Positions 52,375 through 62,066 of a stretch of DNA of 64,000 nucleotides are shown here, piece after piece. The stretch's first letter is position 1; every line of letters begins with the position of its first letter. A model generated the notes under the pieces. The model did not search any database. It saw only the letters and a list, made by a program, of their open reading frames with translations, and had not been told where the DNA came from. This DNA is from Ornithinimicrobium cerasi (lineage in GTDB: Bacteria > Actinomycetota > Actinomycetes > Actinomycetales > Dermatophilaceae). The stretch lies in NCBI RefSeq assembly GCF_003702705.1, contig NZ_QZMN01000004.1, forward strand, positions 1 through 64,000, written 5' to 3'. The position numbers and the translations under genes are program-made.

Positions 52375-53406
52375 GTGACGGTCGAGCTGGGTCTGGACAC
52401 CTTCGGCGACATGACGGTGCGCGACGACGGCACGCCGGAGACCGCCGCCCAGGTGATCCGCAACCTCGTGGACCAGGGGGTGCTGGCGGACCAGGTCGGC
52501 GTCGACTTCCTCGGGGTGGGCGAGCACCACCGTCCCGACTTCGCGGTGAGCGCGCCGGACGTGGTGCTGGCGGGCCTGGCCACCCGGACCGGGCGGATCC
52601 GGCTGGGCACGGCCGTCACGGTCCTCAGCTCGGACGACCCGATCCGCGTGTTCGAGCGCTTCTCGACCATCGACGCGCTGTCGGGCGGCCGGGCCGAGGT
52701 CGTCCTCGGTCGCGGGTCCTTCACCGAGTCCTTCCCCCTCTTCGGCTACGACCTGCGCGACTACGACACCCTCTTCAGCGAGAAGCTCGACCTTTTCGTC
52801 CAGCTCCTGGACGAGGGGCCGGTCAGCTGGCAGGGAAGCATCCGGCCGCCGCTGGTCGAGCAGGAGGTGTGGCCCCGGACCGAGTCCGGCCGGCTGACCA
52901 CCTGGATCGCGGTGGGTGGCTCTCCGCAGAGCGTGGTGAGGGCCGCGTCATACCAGATCCCGCTCATGCTCGCCGTCATCGGCGGGCCCGCCGCCCGCTT
53001 CGCACCCTTCGCCGAGCTCTACCGGCGGGTGCTGGAGGAGGCCGGCGCCGACCGGCTGCCGGTGGCCGTGCACTCGCCGGGCCACGTGGCGCAGACCGAC
53101 GAGCTCGCCCGCGAGCAGCTGTACCCCCACTTCAAAGCCAACCGGGACCGGATCGGCGCCGAGCGCGGCTGGGGCCCGGTCGGTCTCGACGAGTACCACG
53201 GCGAGATCACCCACGGCTCGCTCTACGTCGGCTCGCCGGAGACCGTCGCGCGCAAGATCGCCGCGACGGTTCGCACGCTGGGCCTGGACCGCTTCGACCT
53301 CAAGTACGCCAACGGCCCGATGCCCCACAGCCAGCTGATGCGCTCGATCGAGCTCTACGGCACCCAGGTGGCGCCGCGGGTGCGGGAGCTGCTCGCCGAG
53401 GACTGA
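52375..53406 (+). CDS. LLM-class flavin-dependent oxidoreductase
   Basis: 343 residues. A TIM-barrel flavin enzyme of the luciferase-like group: ELGLDTFGDM at the start, GVGEHHRPDFAVSAP, RIRLGTAVTVLSSDDPIRVFERF, GRAEVVLGRGSF, and TTWIAVGGSPQSVVRAA. It uses reduced FMN or possibly F420; substrate not known. GTG at 52375 follows AAGGAG; the ATG at 52370 is out of frame (ATGACGTGA). An inverted repeat overlapping the promoter suggests strong repression. Confidence 0.88.
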   Translation: MTVELGLDTFGDMTVRDDGTPETAAQVIRNLVDQGVLADQVGVDFLGVGEHHRPDFAVSAPDVVLAGLATRTGRIRLGTAVTVLSSDDPIRVFERFSTIDALSGGRAEVVLGRGSFTESFPLFGYDLRDYDTLFSEKLDLFVQLLDEGPVSWQGSIRPPLVEQEVWPRTESGRLTTWIAVGGSPQSVVRAASYQIPLMLAVIGGPAARFAPFAELYRRVLEEAGADRLPVAVHSPGHVAQTDELAREQLYPHFKANRDRIGAERGWGPVGLDEYHGEITHGSLYVGSPETVARKIAATVRTLGLDRFDLKYANGPMPHSQLMRSIELYGTQVAPRVRELLAED

Positions 53407-53448
53407 CGGGGACCGGGTCTGTCGCAGGCCCGTGCCACAGTGCGGGGT

Positions 53449-54600
53449 ATGACGTACCTCCGCTGCTCGATCGTCCCGCCCTACGTGCTGCGTCGGCTGG
53501 CGCGGGCCGAGCCGGGGCTGGCGGACGCGGTGGGGTTCGCCCTGGACGACGGCGCCTCGCTCCGGCACCGGCGCGAGCTCACCGGCACCCGTTGGCCTGA
53601 CGGGGATCCCGGCGGCGGCCAGGGGATCATCGCCTGGCCGATGCAGCAGCGGGCCGGTGCGGGCGCGGAGCGGCAGGTCGTCGGGGCCGTGGAGGTCCCG
53701 GCGTCCGCGACGCCGGACCGCTCGGTGCACGACGCCCAGCAGCGCACCGAGCTGCCCGGGCGGCTGGTCCGGGCCGAGGGGCGGCCGCCGGCGGCGGACG
53801 CGTCGGTCGACGAGGCCTACGACGGGCTGGGTGCCACGTGGGAGGTGCTGGCGCGCGTCTACGGCCGCGACTCCCTCGACGGCCGGGGTCTGCCGCTGCT
53901 GGCCACCGTCCACTACGGACGCAGCTACGACAACGCGTTCTGGGACGGGCGCCAGATGGTCTTCGGCGACGGGGACGGCGTCTACTTCGCCGGCTTCACG
54001 CGCAGCGTCGACGTCGTGGCCCACGAGCTGGCCCACGGACTGACCCAGTTCACCGCCGGCCTGACCTACGTCGGTCAGCCCGGGGCCCTCAACGAGTCCG
54101 CCTCCGACGTGTGGGGTTCCCTGGTGCGCCAGTGGGTGCGCGGCCAGACGGTCGACGAGGCCGACTGGCTGATCGGTGCCGAGCTGTTCACGGACCGGGT
54201 CCAGGGGGTCGCGCTGCGGTCGATGGCGGCCCCGGGGACCGCCTACGACGACCCGGTCCTGGGCACGGACCCGCAACCCGGGCACATGGACGACTACGTG
54301 GTGCTGCCGCACGACGCCGACAACGACAACGGCGGGGTGCACGTCAACTCCGGCATCCCCAACAGGGCGTTCCACCTCTTCGCCACGGCCCTGGGCGGGC
54401 ACGCCTGGGAGCGGGCCGGCCAGGTGTGGTTCGACACGATGACCACGCGCGGGTCGATCCCGCGGGACGCGGACTTCCTGCGCTTCGCCGCCGCCACGGT
54501 GACGGCCGCCGAACGCAGGTACGGCGAGCGCGGTGAGGTCGAGCGGGCCCTGCGATCGGCGTGGGCGGGCGTGGGCATCGAGGTGGCGGCGAGGGTGTGA
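53449..54600 (+). CDS. M4-family (thermolysin-fold) protease, protealysin-like
   Basis: 383 residues. No signal peptide is seen. The short N-terminal propeptide opens RCSIVPPYVLRRLA, as in the protealysin-like branch. The catalytic zinc motif is HELAHG (His192, Glu193, His196), and NESASDVWG supplies the third Glu ligand; GGVHVNSGIPNRAFH holds the active-site His. Long M4 propeptides such as FTP are missing, as expected for this subgroup. No emfourin-type inhibitor gene follows. Its role inside or outside the cell is unclear. Confidence 0.9.
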   Translation: MTYLRCSIVPPYVLRRLARAEPGLADAVGFALDDGASLRHRRELTGTRWPDGDPGGGQGIIAWPMQQRAGAGAERQVVGAVEVPASATPDRSVHDAQQRTELPGRLVRAEGRPPAADASVDEAYDGLGATWEVLARVYGRDSLDGRGLPLLATVHYGRSYDNAFWDGRQMVFGDGDGVYFAGFTRSVDVVAHELAHGLTQFTAGLTYVGQPGALNESASDVWGSLVRQWVRGQTVDEADWLIGAELFTDRVQGVALRSMAAPGTAYDDPVLGTDPQPGHMDDYVVLPHDADNDNGGVHVNSGIPNRAFHLFATALGGHAWERAGQVWFDTMTTRGSIPRDADFLRFAAATVTAAERRYGERGEVERALRSAWAGVGIEVAARV

Positions 54601-54708
54601 GCCGTCGGCGCAGGGACCCGGCTGCGGTGGACGGTGGCCCCTGCGGGGGCTATGAGTCGCCGCGGTCCCCGCTAGCCTGACCGCACGACATACCCGCGAG
54701 GAGGCGAG

Positions 54709-55812
54709 ATGAGCGCACCGGTGCTGCACGTCCGTGGCCAGGTCCTGGTCGGTCCCGAGGAGGTGCTCGGCGAGGTCTGGGTGCTGGACGGGAGGATCAG
54801 CCTCAGCCCGCCCACCTCCGGAGAGGTCGAGACCGTGGACGGGTATGCCGTGCCCGGTCTCGTGGACGCCCACTGCCACGTGGGGCTCGAGGCGCACGGG
54901 GCGGTGGACGAGGAGCGCACCGAGCAGCACGCGCTCGCGGAGCGGGACGCAGGTGCGCTGCTCCTCCGTGACGCCGGCAGCCCGGCCGACACGCGGTGGG
55001 TGCAGGAGCGCGAGGACCTGCCCCGGCTGATCCGCGCCGGCCGCCACATCGCCCGGACCAGGCGTTACCTGCGCAACTTCGCGTGGGAGATCGAGCCCGA
55101 GGACCTCGTCGCCCACGTCCGCCAGGAGGCGCGCGACGGCGACGGCTGGGTCAAGCTCGTGGGGGACTGGATCGACCGGGAGACCGGCGACCTGGCCGTC
55201 TGCTGGCCGGTGGACGTGCTCACCGAGGCCATCGCGGCCGCCCACGAGGAGGGCGCGCGGGTCACGGCGCACTGCTTCGGCGAGCAGTCGCTCGTCGACT
55301 TCGCCGCGGCCGGCACCGACTGCATCGAGCACGCGACCGGGCTCGTCGACGACACCATCGACACCTTCGCGCGGCAGGGCATCGCGATCGTGCCGACGCT
55401 GGTCAACATCGACAACTTCCCGAAGTTCGCGGAGGCCGGCCGGGGCAAGTTCCCGACCTACGCCGACCACATCATGGACCTGCACGAGCGCCGCCACGAG
55501 ACGGTGGCCAAGGCCCACGAGGCGGGCGTGCCGGTCTACGTCGGCACCGACGCGGGCGGCCAGCTGCCGCACGGCCTCGTCGCGCGCGAGGTCGAGGCGC
55601 TGACCCGGGCCGGGATGTCGAACCTCGAGGCGATCGGTGCCGCGACCTGGGCGGCCCGCGCCTGGCTGGGGCGGCCGGGCATCGCGGAGGGGGAGTCGGC
55701 CGACCTGGTCGTCTACCGCGACGACCCCCGCGAGGACGTGCGCACCATGGTCGACCCGCACCGGGTCATCCTCCGGGGCCGGGCGCACGAGCACTCCGGC
55801 GCCCGGGGCTGA
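54709..55812 (+). CDS. Amidohydrolase family protein
   Basis: 367 residues. Metal-dependent hydrolase fold: VDGYAVPGLVDAHCHVGLEAHG (HxH), GAVDEERTEQHALAERD, then RVTAHCFGEQSLVDF, DCIEHATGLVDDT and VYVGTDAGGQLPHGL (Asp). It is imidazolonepropionase- or prolidase-like in pattern but substrate unknown. GAGGAGG precedes the ATG by five bases. Ends 3 bases before the aceB stop (convergent). Confidence 0.9.
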   Translation: MSAPVLHVRGQVLVGPEEVLGEVWVLDGRISLSPPTSGEVETVDGYAVPGLVDAHCHVGLEAHGAVDEERTEQHALAERDAGALLLRDAGSPADTRWVQEREDLPRLIRAGRHIARTRRYLRNFAWEIEPEDLVAHVRQEARDGDGWVKLVGDWIDRETGDLAVCWPVDVLTEAIAAAHEEGARVTAHCFGEQSLVDFAAAGTDCIEHATGLVDDTIDTFARQGIAIVPTLVNIDNFPKFAEAGRGKFPTYADHIMDLHERRHETVAKAHEAGVPVYVGTDAGGQLPHGLVAREVEALTRAGMSNLEAIGAATWAARAWLGRPGIAEGESADLVVYRDDPREDVRTMVDPHRVILRGRAHEHSGARG

Positions 55813-55815
55813 GGG

Positions 55816-57387
55816 TCAGGCGGCCTCGGTGACGGGCTCCCCGAGGCGCAGCAGGACCTCGTAGGCCCGCACCGAGAGGAAGGCCGGGGGCTCGTCCGTG
55901 ACCACCGACTCGCGCAGGAGCGTGACGGCGTGCGCCAGCAGCTCCTCGCGCGCGCCGCGCCGGCGCAGGAGCGCCACCTCATCCTCCATGACCCGGTCCA
56001 GGAGGAGCGGCGACATGGTCGGCCCCTCCGCGAACCGCTGGCCGTGGGTCATCCACTGCCACAGCTGCATCCGCGCCAGCTCGACGGTGCCGAAGTCCTC
56101 GATGTGGCCCTGCAGGGTCAGCGTCCCCTCGCCGGCCAGCCACCCGGTGAGGTAGGTCAGCGCCGACCGCAGCGCGGTCCGCATACCGGTCAGCGTCGCG
56201 CTGCCGGGGAGTGAGCTGACGTCCCGCAGCGCGGCGGCGTCCACCGTCCCCGAAGGCACCTCGCCCCCCTCGCGCAGCCGCTCCTGGGCGTCGGTGCCGA
56301 CCCGGCGGTCACGGTCCTCGAACGGGGTGCGGACCACCGGCACCAGGCCCGGGTGGAGCGCCCAGGCGCCGTCGAACCCCTGCTTGGACTCGCGCGCCTT
56401 GTCACGGTGGACGCGGGCGTGGGTCATCGCCACCGACTCGTCGAAGGGCCCGCTCGCCGCCAGCGCCACGGGCCCGCCGATGGCCTGGACCCCGCGCCGG
56501 TGGCAGGTGCGCACGATCACGTCGGTGTAGGCGCGCAGGAAGCGCGTGTTCATGGTGAACGAGTCCCGGTCGGGGAGGGCGTGGTCCGGCCGCTGCCCGT
56601 AGGTGCGCAGGTAGGAGAAGACGTAGTCCCACCGTCCGGCGGTGAGCCCGGTCACGCGCTCACGGAGCACGTGCAGGATCTCCTCCAGCTGGTATGCCGC
56701 CTGCACGGTCTCCACGAGCACGCTCACCCGGGTGCACCCCGGGGACAGACCGAGCGCCTCCTCCGCCCGTCCCAGCATGGCGTCCCACCAGGCCGCCTCC
56801 TGCCAGGTCTCCAGCTTGGGCATGTAGAGGTAGGGGCCGCTGCCGTTGTCCGCGAGGATCTGACCGTTGAGGGCCAGGAAGGTGACGACGTCGGCGACCG
56901 GGGCGCTCAGCGGCTCCCCGTCCACCTGCGCGTGCGCCTCGACGAGATGAAGCCCCCGGGGCCGGACCATGAGCGTCGGGACGCCCGGCCGGGCGTCCCC
57001 CGTGCGGGTGGCGGCGACGTCGGAGATGACGCGGTGGGCGGTCTCGAGGCGGCGCTGCGTAGGCACGAGCATGTCCTCCAGGTCGGCCACCCAGACGTCG
57101 GCCCCGGTGGCCAGGACACCCTTGGCCGCCTCCGCCGTGGCGGGGGTGGCGAGCTCGACGAGGCGGTAGGTCAGGTCCGCGGGCGGCGGAGCGACCCGCC
57201 AGTGCGGGTCCTCCCGGATCGCCCTCGTCTCCTCCGGCTGGGCGAGCTCGGCTCCGGCCAGGACCGCACGGGACTGCTCCTTGCGGGCGTTGAGCAGCGA
57301 CTTTCGCTCCTCCCGGCCGGCCCGCTCCACGCTCTCCACGGCCGCGAGCTGGTCGGCGTCCAGCAGGTGGTTCAGGTAGCTGTCCAT
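55816..57387 (-). CDS. aceB: Malate synthase A
   Basis: 523 residues. TGLTAGRWDYVFSYLRTYGQRPDH and FTMNTRFLRAYTDVIVRTCHRRG are active-site segments, GGPVALAASG and FDGAWALHPGLVPV are typical of the A isoform. In the C-terminus GHIEDFGTVELARMQLWQWM replaces the common NLMEDAATAE form but keeps the catalytic Asp. It condenses glyoxylate with acetyl-CoA to malate. It lies downstream of aceA, separated by a strong hairpin. Confidence 0.95.
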   Translation of the reverse strand: MDSYLNHLLDADQLAAVESVERAGREERKSLLNARKEQSRAVLAGAELAQPEETRAIREDPHWRVAPPPADLTYRLVELATPATAEAAKGVLATGADVWVADLEDMLVPTQRRLETAHRVISDVAATRTGDARPGVPTLMVRPRGLHLVEAHAQVDGEPLSAPVADVVTFLALNGQILADNGSGPYLYMPKLETWQEAAWWDAMLGRAEEALGLSPGCTRVSVLVETVQAAYQLEEILHVLRERVTGLTAGRWDYVFSYLRTYGQRPDHALPDRDSFTMNTRFLRAYTDVIVRTCHRRGVQAIGGPVALAASGPFDESVAMTHARVHRDKARESKQGFDGAWALHPGLVPVVRTPFEDRDRRVGTDAQERLREGGEVPSGTVDAAALRDVSSLPGSATLTGMRTALRSALTYLTGWLAGEGTLTLQGHIEDFGTVELARMQLWQWMTHGQRFAEGPTMSPLLLDRVMEDEVALLRRRGAREELLAHAVTLLRESVVTDEPPAFLSVRAYEVLLRLGEPVTEAA

Positions 57388-57411
57388 GGGGCCTTACCTC
57401 CGTCGGTGGGG

Positions 57412-57440
57412 ACGACCGGGCCCCGCGGGGGCCCGGTCGT
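57412..57440 (-). terminator. Hairpin between aceA and aceB
   Basis: ACGACCGGGCCCC (57412-57424) pairs with GGGGCCCGGTCGT (57428-57440): a 13-bp perfect stem with a 3-base loop. It lies between the aceA stop and aceB start; no T-run. It may lower aceB relative to aceA or stabilise the aceA mRNA. Confidence 0.6.
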
Positions 57441-57490
57441 GCGTCCTGTCAACCGGCGACGCGGGTGCGCGACCCGGCGACCACGGTGAG

Positions 57491-58813
57491 TCAGTGGTGG
57501 AACTGCTCGGACTCCGTCGAGCCCGACAGCGCGGTCGTGGAGGACTCCGGGTTCACCGCGGTGCTCACGGCGTCAAAGTACCCGGTGCCGACCTCGGCCT
57601 GGTGACGGACGGCGGTGTAGCCGCGCTCCGCGTCGGCGAACTCCGCCTCCTGCAGCTCGACGTAGGCGCTCATCCCGGAACGGGAGTAGCCGTGGGCGAG
57701 GTGGAACATGCCGTGGTTGAGCGAGTGGAAGCCGGCCAGCGTGATGAACTGGAAGGCGTAGCCGAGCTCGCCCAGCTCGTCCTGGAACGAGGCGATCTCC
57801 GCGTCGGAGAGGGCCGCCTTCCAGTTGAACGACGGTGAGCAGTTGTAGGCCAGCTTCTGGCCCGGGAAGTCCTTGTGGAGCTCCTGCGCGAACTCGCGCG
57901 CCAGGCCCAGGTCCGGCGTGCCCGTCTCGACCCAGATGAGGTCCGAGTAGGGCGCGTAGGCCTTGGCCCTGGCCAGCACCGGCTCGATGCCGTTGCGCAC
58001 GCGGTAGAAGCCCTCCGAGGTGCGCTCGCCGGTGGTGAACGGCTGGTCGATCTCGTCGACGTCGCTCGTGAGCAGGTCGGCCGCGAGGGCGTCGGTGCGG
58101 GCGATGACGACCGAGGGGACACCCAGGACGTCGGCCGCCAGCCGGGCGGAGCTGAGCGTGCGGACGTGCTGGGACGTCGGGACCAGCACCTTGCCGCCGA
58201 GGTGGCCGCACTTCTTCTCCGAGGCGAGCTGGTCCTCCCAGTGCACCCCGGCCGCGCCCGAGGCGATCATGGACTTCATCAGCTCGAAGACGTTGAGGGG
58301 CCCGCCGAAGCCGGCCTCCGCGTCCGCGACGATCGGGACGAAGTAGTCGGTGCTGGTGTCCCCCTCCATCCAGGCGATCTGGTCGGCGCGCTTGAGGGCG
58401 TTGTTGATCCTGCGGACGACCGCGGGGACCGAGTTGGCGGGGTAGAGGCTCTGGTCGGGGTAGGTCTCCCCGGCGAGGTTGGCGTCGGCCGCGACCTGCC
58501 AGCCGGAGAGGTAGATGGCCTCGAGCCCGCCCTTGACCATCTGCACGGCCTGGTTGCCGGTCAGGGCCCCCAGCGCGCGGGTGAAGGGCTTGGTCTCCAG
58601 GGCCTCCCAGAGGCGCTCGGCGCCGCGGCGGGCGAGGGTGTGCTCCTCGACGACGGACCCGCGGAGACGGATCACGTCCTCGGCGGTGTAGCGACGCTCC
58701 ACGCCCTGCCAGCGAGGGTTGTCGGCCCAGTCGCGCTCCAGCTCGACCGCCTGCTCGGCGGGGCTCAGCGGCTGCGGCGAGGAGGTGCTCTGCTCGTGCT
58801 GGGTGGTGGTCAT
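57491..58813 (-). CDS. aceA: Isocitrate lyase
   Basis: 440 residues from ATG at 58813, with GAAAGGGG as ribosome site. KKCGHLGGK holds catalytic Cys202 (Lys200-Lys201-Cys202-Gly203-His204); [29 protein letters not shown]-like [15 protein letters not shown] and [14 protein letters not shown] are family landmarks. It splits isocitrate to succinate and glyoxylate, the first step of the bypass. The frame is open further upstream, but the Met-rich start MTTTQHEQ is standard. Divergent from the RamB gene. Confidence 0.96.
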   Translation of the reverse strand: MTTTQHEQSTSSPQPLSPAEQAVELERDWADNPRWQGVERRYTAEDVIRLRGSVVEEHTLARRGAERLWEALETKPFTRALGALTGNQAVQMVKGGLEAIYLSGWQVAADANLAGETYPDQSLYPANSVPAVVRRINNALKRADQIAWMEGDTSTDYFVPIVADAEAGFGGPLNVFELMKSMIASGAAGVHWEDQLASEKKCGHLGGKVLVPTSQHVRTLSSARLAADVLGVPSVVIARTDALAADLLTSDVDEIDQPFTTGERTSEGFYRVRNGIEPVLARAKAYAPYSDLIWVETGTPDLGLAREFAQELHKDFPGQKLAYNCSPSFNWKAALSDAEIASFQDELGELGYAFQFITLAGFHSLNHGMFHLAHGYSRSGMSAYVELQEAEFADAERGYTAVRHQAEVGTGYFDAVSTAVNPESSTTALSGSTESEQFHH

Positions 58814-58877
58814 CGTCGACCCCTTTCGTGTCGTTCGGGCGGTGCCGGATGGTGTGCGGTGTGACCGGTTGTTGACC

Positions 58878-58905
58878 ACTGTGCCCCGTCCGGACCGTCC
58901 GGCAA
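58878..58905 (-). promoter_or_regulatory. Candidate aceA promoter
   Basis: On the minus strand TTGCCG (58905-58900) and CACAGT (58883-58878) are spaced 16 bases, giving a leader of about 58 bases. No clear RamB site was recognised, though an A/T-rich TTTCG lies nearby. Confidence 0.35.
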
Positions 58906-58941
58906 CCCCCTTCCCACTATCAAGAACATCCGATCTTTCGC

Positions 58942-58947
58942 TATCGT
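58942..58947 (+). promoter_or_regulatory. -10 box TATCGT of the ramB-like gene (leaderless type)
   Basis: TATCGT followed by six bases and the ATG at 58954. No Shine-Dalgarno. Confidence 0.5.
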
Positions 58948-58953
58948 GCAGGG

Positions 58954-60507
58954 ATGACTGCTGTCCACGGCCGGGTGCTGCCGTTCATCCCCTCGGACCG
59001 GCTCGAGTCGGTCGACGACGCCGCCCCACGGGGCAGCGACAGCGTCGGGATCGGTCGCCGGCTGCGGCACCACCGTCGCGAGGCCGGGCTGACGCTGGCC
59101 GAGCTCGGGCAGCGGGTCGGCCTGTCCGCATCGGCGATCTCACTGCTCGAGAACGGCCGGCGGGAGCCGCGGGTGACCACGCTCGACGACCTGGCCCGGG
59201 CCCTGGGCACCGACCTGGCCGCGCTCGTGTCCGCCGGACCCCCGAGCCGCCGGGCGGCCCTGGAGGTCAAGTGGGAGCGGGCCCAGCGTTCCCCGGGGTT
59301 CGAGGGCCTGGGCATCCCGGCGGTCCGCGTCGGCCCCGGTCTGCCGGACGACGCCCTCGAGGCGCTCGTCGGGCTGTACGAGAGCGTCGTCGGCCTCCAG
59401 CAGCACCGCGCGGCCACCCCGGAGTACGCCCGGCTCGCCAACGCCGAGCTGCGGCGCCGGATGCGCGAGGCCGACAACTACTTCCCCGACATCGAGGCGC
59501 TCGCCGCCGACCTGGTCGGGGTCGTCGACCACAGCCACGGCCCCGTCACGAGGGAGGCGGTCAACCGGATCGCCCGCCACGTCGGGTTCACCCTGGAGGC
59601 CGTCCCCGACCTGCCCGCCTCCACCCGGACCGTGACCGACCTGGCCAACCGGCGCGTCTACGTGCCCACCCGCGGGGGCCACGACCTGCGGGCCACGGCC
59701 CTGCAGGCGCTGGGCCACGTGGTGCTCGAGCACGAGACACCCCGCGACTACGCCGAGTTCCTGGCCCAGCGGGTGGAGATCAACTACTTCGCCGCCGCGG
59801 TCCTGCTGCCCGAGTCCAGCGTCGTCCCCTTCCTGCGCCGCGCGAAGGAGGCCCGGGACATCGCCCTGGAGGACCTCCGCGACGCCTACGCGGTCTCCTA
59901 CGAGACCGCGGCCCACCGGTTCTGCAACCTCGCGACACGCCACCTCCAGCTGCCCGTGCACTTCATGCGGACCAGCGCCGACGGCGTCATCTACAAGGCG
60001 TACGAGAACGACGGCGTGCGCTTCCCCATGGACCCGACCGGCGCCATCGAGGGGGCACGCGTGTGCCGGTCGTGGACCGCCCGGGTCGTCTTCGAGCGCC
60101 CGCTGGGCGAGGTGTACCACCAGTACACCGACACCGGCCGCGGCACCTTCTGGTGCACGGCGGTGGCGGAGCAGACGCCGGCGGGGCGGTTCTCGGTGAG
60201 CGTCGGCGTGCCGTTCGACCAGGTGCGCTGGATGCGCGGGCGCGACACCACCGCACGCCGGGTCTCCCGCTGCCCCGACCCGCGGTGCTGCACCCAGCCA
60301 CCCCCCGAGCTGGCCCGCACCTGGGCGGGCAAGGTGTGGCCGAGCGCCCGCGCGCACTCCCACCTGCTCGCCGTGATGCCGCCCGGCGTCTTCCCCGGGG
60401 TGGACGACACCGAGGTGCTGCGCTTCGTGGCCGAGCACGCCCCGGACCGGCAGGACGGCTCGGGGGGACCGCCGGGTTGGGCCGCCGCCGCGGATCTGGC
60501 ACACTAG
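58954..60507 (+). CDS. ramB: RamB-family regulator of acetate/glyoxylate metabolism
   Basis: 517 residues. XRE-type HTH at about 30-85 ([35 protein letters not shown]), then a peptidase-like IrrE/M78 part ([20 protein letters not shown] with the HVVLEHE region), then a C-terminal ligand-type domain with paired Cys ([12 protein letters not shown]-like segment, CPDPRCC). RamB represses aceA/aceB in Corynebacterium and mycobacteria and senses acyl-CoA or related acetate signals. Divergence from aceA supports this assignment. Confidence 0.92.
   Translation: MTAVHGRVLPFIPSDRLESVDDAAPRGSDSVGIGRRLRHHRREAGLTLAELGQRVGLSASAISLLENGRREPRVTTLDDLARALGTDLAALVSAGPPSRRAALEVKWERAQRSPGFEGLGIPAVRVGPGLPDDALEALVGLYESVVGLQQHRAATPEYARLANAELRRRMREADNYFPDIEALAADLVGVVDHSHGPVTREAVNRIARHVGFTLEAVPDLPASTRTVTDLANRRVYVPTRGGHDLRATALQALGHVVLEHETPRDYAEFLAQRVEINYFAAAVLLPESSVVPFLRRAKEARDIALEDLRDAYAVSYETAAHRFCNLATRHLQLPVHFMRTSADGVIYKAYENDGVRFPMDPTGAIEGARVCRSWTARVVFERPLGEVYHQYTDTGRGTFWCTAVAEQTPAGRFSVSVGVPFDQVRWMRGRDTTARRVSRCPDPRCCTQPPPELARTWAGKVWPSARAHSHLLAVMPPGVFPGVDDTEVLRFVAEHAPDRQDGSGGPPGWAAAADLAH
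60477..60505 (+). promoter_or_regulatory. Promoter of the rpsP operon
   Basis: TTGGGC (60477-60482) and CACACT (60500-60505) spaced 17 bases, overlapping the end of ramB. The leader to rpsP is about 125 bases. Confidence 0.55.
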
Positions 60508-60638
60508 GCCGGTACTCATCCGGCCGGCCCCTCTCACCGACCGAGCATGCGTCCACCGGAGCGTCGGTCCCGCGGGTGTTCCCCCACCGTGGCGGCCGGG
60601 CTGCTCACCCAGACCAAGAATGAGGAGACCACGCACTC

Positions 60639-61157
60639 GTGGCTGTCAAGATTCGCCTGAAGCGCATGGGCAAGATCCGTGCACCGTTCTACCGTGTCGT
60701 CGTCATGGACTCGCGCGCCAAGCGCGACGGCCGGGCGATCGAGGAGATCGGCAAGTACCACCCGACCGAGGAGCCCTCGCTCATCGACATCGACACCGAC
60801 CGGGCGCAGTACTGGCTCGGCGTCGGCGCCCAGCCGACCGAGCAGGTCCAGGCGCTGCTGAAGATCACCGGAGACTGGCAGAAGTTCAAGGGCGAGCCCG
60901 GCACCGAGGGCACCCTGAAGGTCAAGGCGCCCAAGCCGGACAAGAGGTCCCTCTACGAGGCAGCCCTCGCGGCGGCCGACGGTGACGACAGCGCCGACAG
61001 CGGCGCGACCACGCGCCGCAAGCCGGCCCGCAAGGACAAGGCCGAGGCCGCGCCTGCCGAGACCACGCCCGAGGCTGCGCCCGCCGAGGCCACGCCCGCC
61101 GAGCCGGCCCCCGCGGCCGAGTCCGAGGCGCCTTCCGAGACCCCCGCCGAGGCCTGA
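60639..61157 (+). CDS. rpsP: 30S ribosomal protein S16
   Basis: 172 residues from GTG at 60639. [20 protein letters not shown], then [19 protein letters not shown] and [21 protein letters not shown] are S16. The last 70 residues are an Ala/Pro/Glu-rich tail ([20 protein letters not shown]), much longer than most S16 (about 80-90 residues) but usual for this clade. GAATGAGGAG-type leader sequences precede the start. khpA follows 2 bases later. Confidence 0.96.
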   Translation: MAVKIRLKRMGKIRAPFYRVVVMDSRAKRDGRAIEEIGKYHPTEEPSLIDIDTDRAQYWLGVGAQPTEQVQALLKITGDWQKFKGEPGTEGTLKVKAPKPDKRSLYEAALAAADGDDSADSGATTRRKPARKDKAEAAPAETTPEAAPAEATPAEPAPAAESEAPSETPAEA

Positions 61158-61159
61158 TC

Positions 61160-61402
61160 GTGCTCGAGGAGGCGCTGGAGCACCTGGTCAAGGGCATCGT
61201 GGACCACGACGGCGACGTCGTCGTCCGGTCCAAGAGCGCCCGGCACGGTGACATCCTCGAGGTCAGGGTCCACCCCGACGACCTCGGCCGGGTGATCGGC
61301 CGTCGCGGCCGCACCGCGAGCGCCCTCCGCACCGTCGTCGGTGCCCTTTCGGGAGACGGCAAGGTCCGCGTCGACATCGTCGACACCGACCGGGTGCGCT
61401 GA
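61160..61402 (+). CDS. khpA: KH-domain RNA-binding protein KhpA
   Basis: 80 residues from GTG at 61160. A single KH domain: VKGIVDHDGDVVVRSKS and HPDDLGRVIGRRGRTASALR, with the GRRG loop in place of GxxG. It is the small RNA-binding partner of KhpB in envelope and division control in other Gram-positives. Coupled to rpsP by a 2-base gap, a widespread order. Confidence 0.94.
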   Translation: MLEEALEHLVKGIVDHDGDVVVRSKSARHGDILEVRVHPDDLGRVIGRRGRTASALRTVVGALSGDGKVRVDIVDTDRVR

Positions 61403-61418
61403 CCACCCGCACCTCCCG

Positions 61419-61457
61419 GCACGGCCCGCCCGGCGCACCGCGCCCGGCGGGCCGTGC
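61419..61457 (+). terminator. Long hairpin between khpA and rimM
   Basis: GCACGGCCCGCC (61419-61430) pairs with GGCGGGCCGTGC (61446-61457); the loop contains its own GGCGC/GCGCC stem. No T-run follows, so it may attenuate rather than fully stop transcription before rimM. Confidence 0.6.
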
Positions 61458-61541
61458 TGCGTCCCGGCCCCCGCACGAGCGGTGCCGGCAGGGCCCGCAT
61501 ACCCTCGGTCCGAGCCGGACCACCGACCCCTGGAGACCGAC

Positions 61542-62066
61542 ATGGCAGACGAGGCGTTCGTCGCCGCCCGCATCGGGAGGCCGCACGGACTGCGCGGCGA
61601 GGTGACCGTGCAGGTCCACACCGACGACCCGGACAGCCGCTTCGTCGTCGGCGCCACCTTCCCGACCGACCCCGCCGCCCGCGGCCCCCTGAGCCTGCGC
61701 AGCGTGCGCGTGCACCAGGGCACCTACCTGCTGGGCTTCGAGGGCCACCCGGACCGCAGCGCGGCCGAGGCGCTGCGCGGCACCCTGCTGCTCGTCGCCG
61801 ACGAGCCGGAGGACGACCCGGGGGAGGGCTGGCGCGAGGAGGACCTCCTCGGGTTCGCCGTGGTCACCCCCGAGGGCACCGACCTCGGCACCGTCTCGGG
61901 GCTGCACCTGCGACCGGTCCAGGACCTGCTCGAGGTGCGGACCCCCCGCGGCCAGGTCCTGGTCCCGTTCGTCGACGAGCTGGTGCCCGAGATCGACGAG
62001 GACGCCCGCCGGGTCGTCGTCGACCCTCCGCCCGGGCTGCTGGAGCTCGGGGAGGACGGGGCGTGA
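61542..62066 (+). CDS. rimM: Ribosome maturation factor RimM
   Basis: 174 residues. The N-domain starts [27 protein letters not shown]-barrel part includes [20 protein letters not shown] and [26 protein letters not shown]. It assists 30S maturation around S19. The ATG at 61542 has CTGGAGA upstream. It overlaps trmD by GTGA. Confidence 0.94.
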   Translation: MADEAFVAARIGRPHGLRGEVTVQVHTDDPDSRFVVGATFPTDPAARGPLSLRSVRVHQGTYLLGFEGHPDRSAAEALRGTLLLVADEPEDDPGEGWREEDLLGFAVVTPEGTDLGTVSGLHLRPVQDLLEVRTPRGQVLVPFVDELVPEIDEDARRVVVDPPPGLLELGEDGA

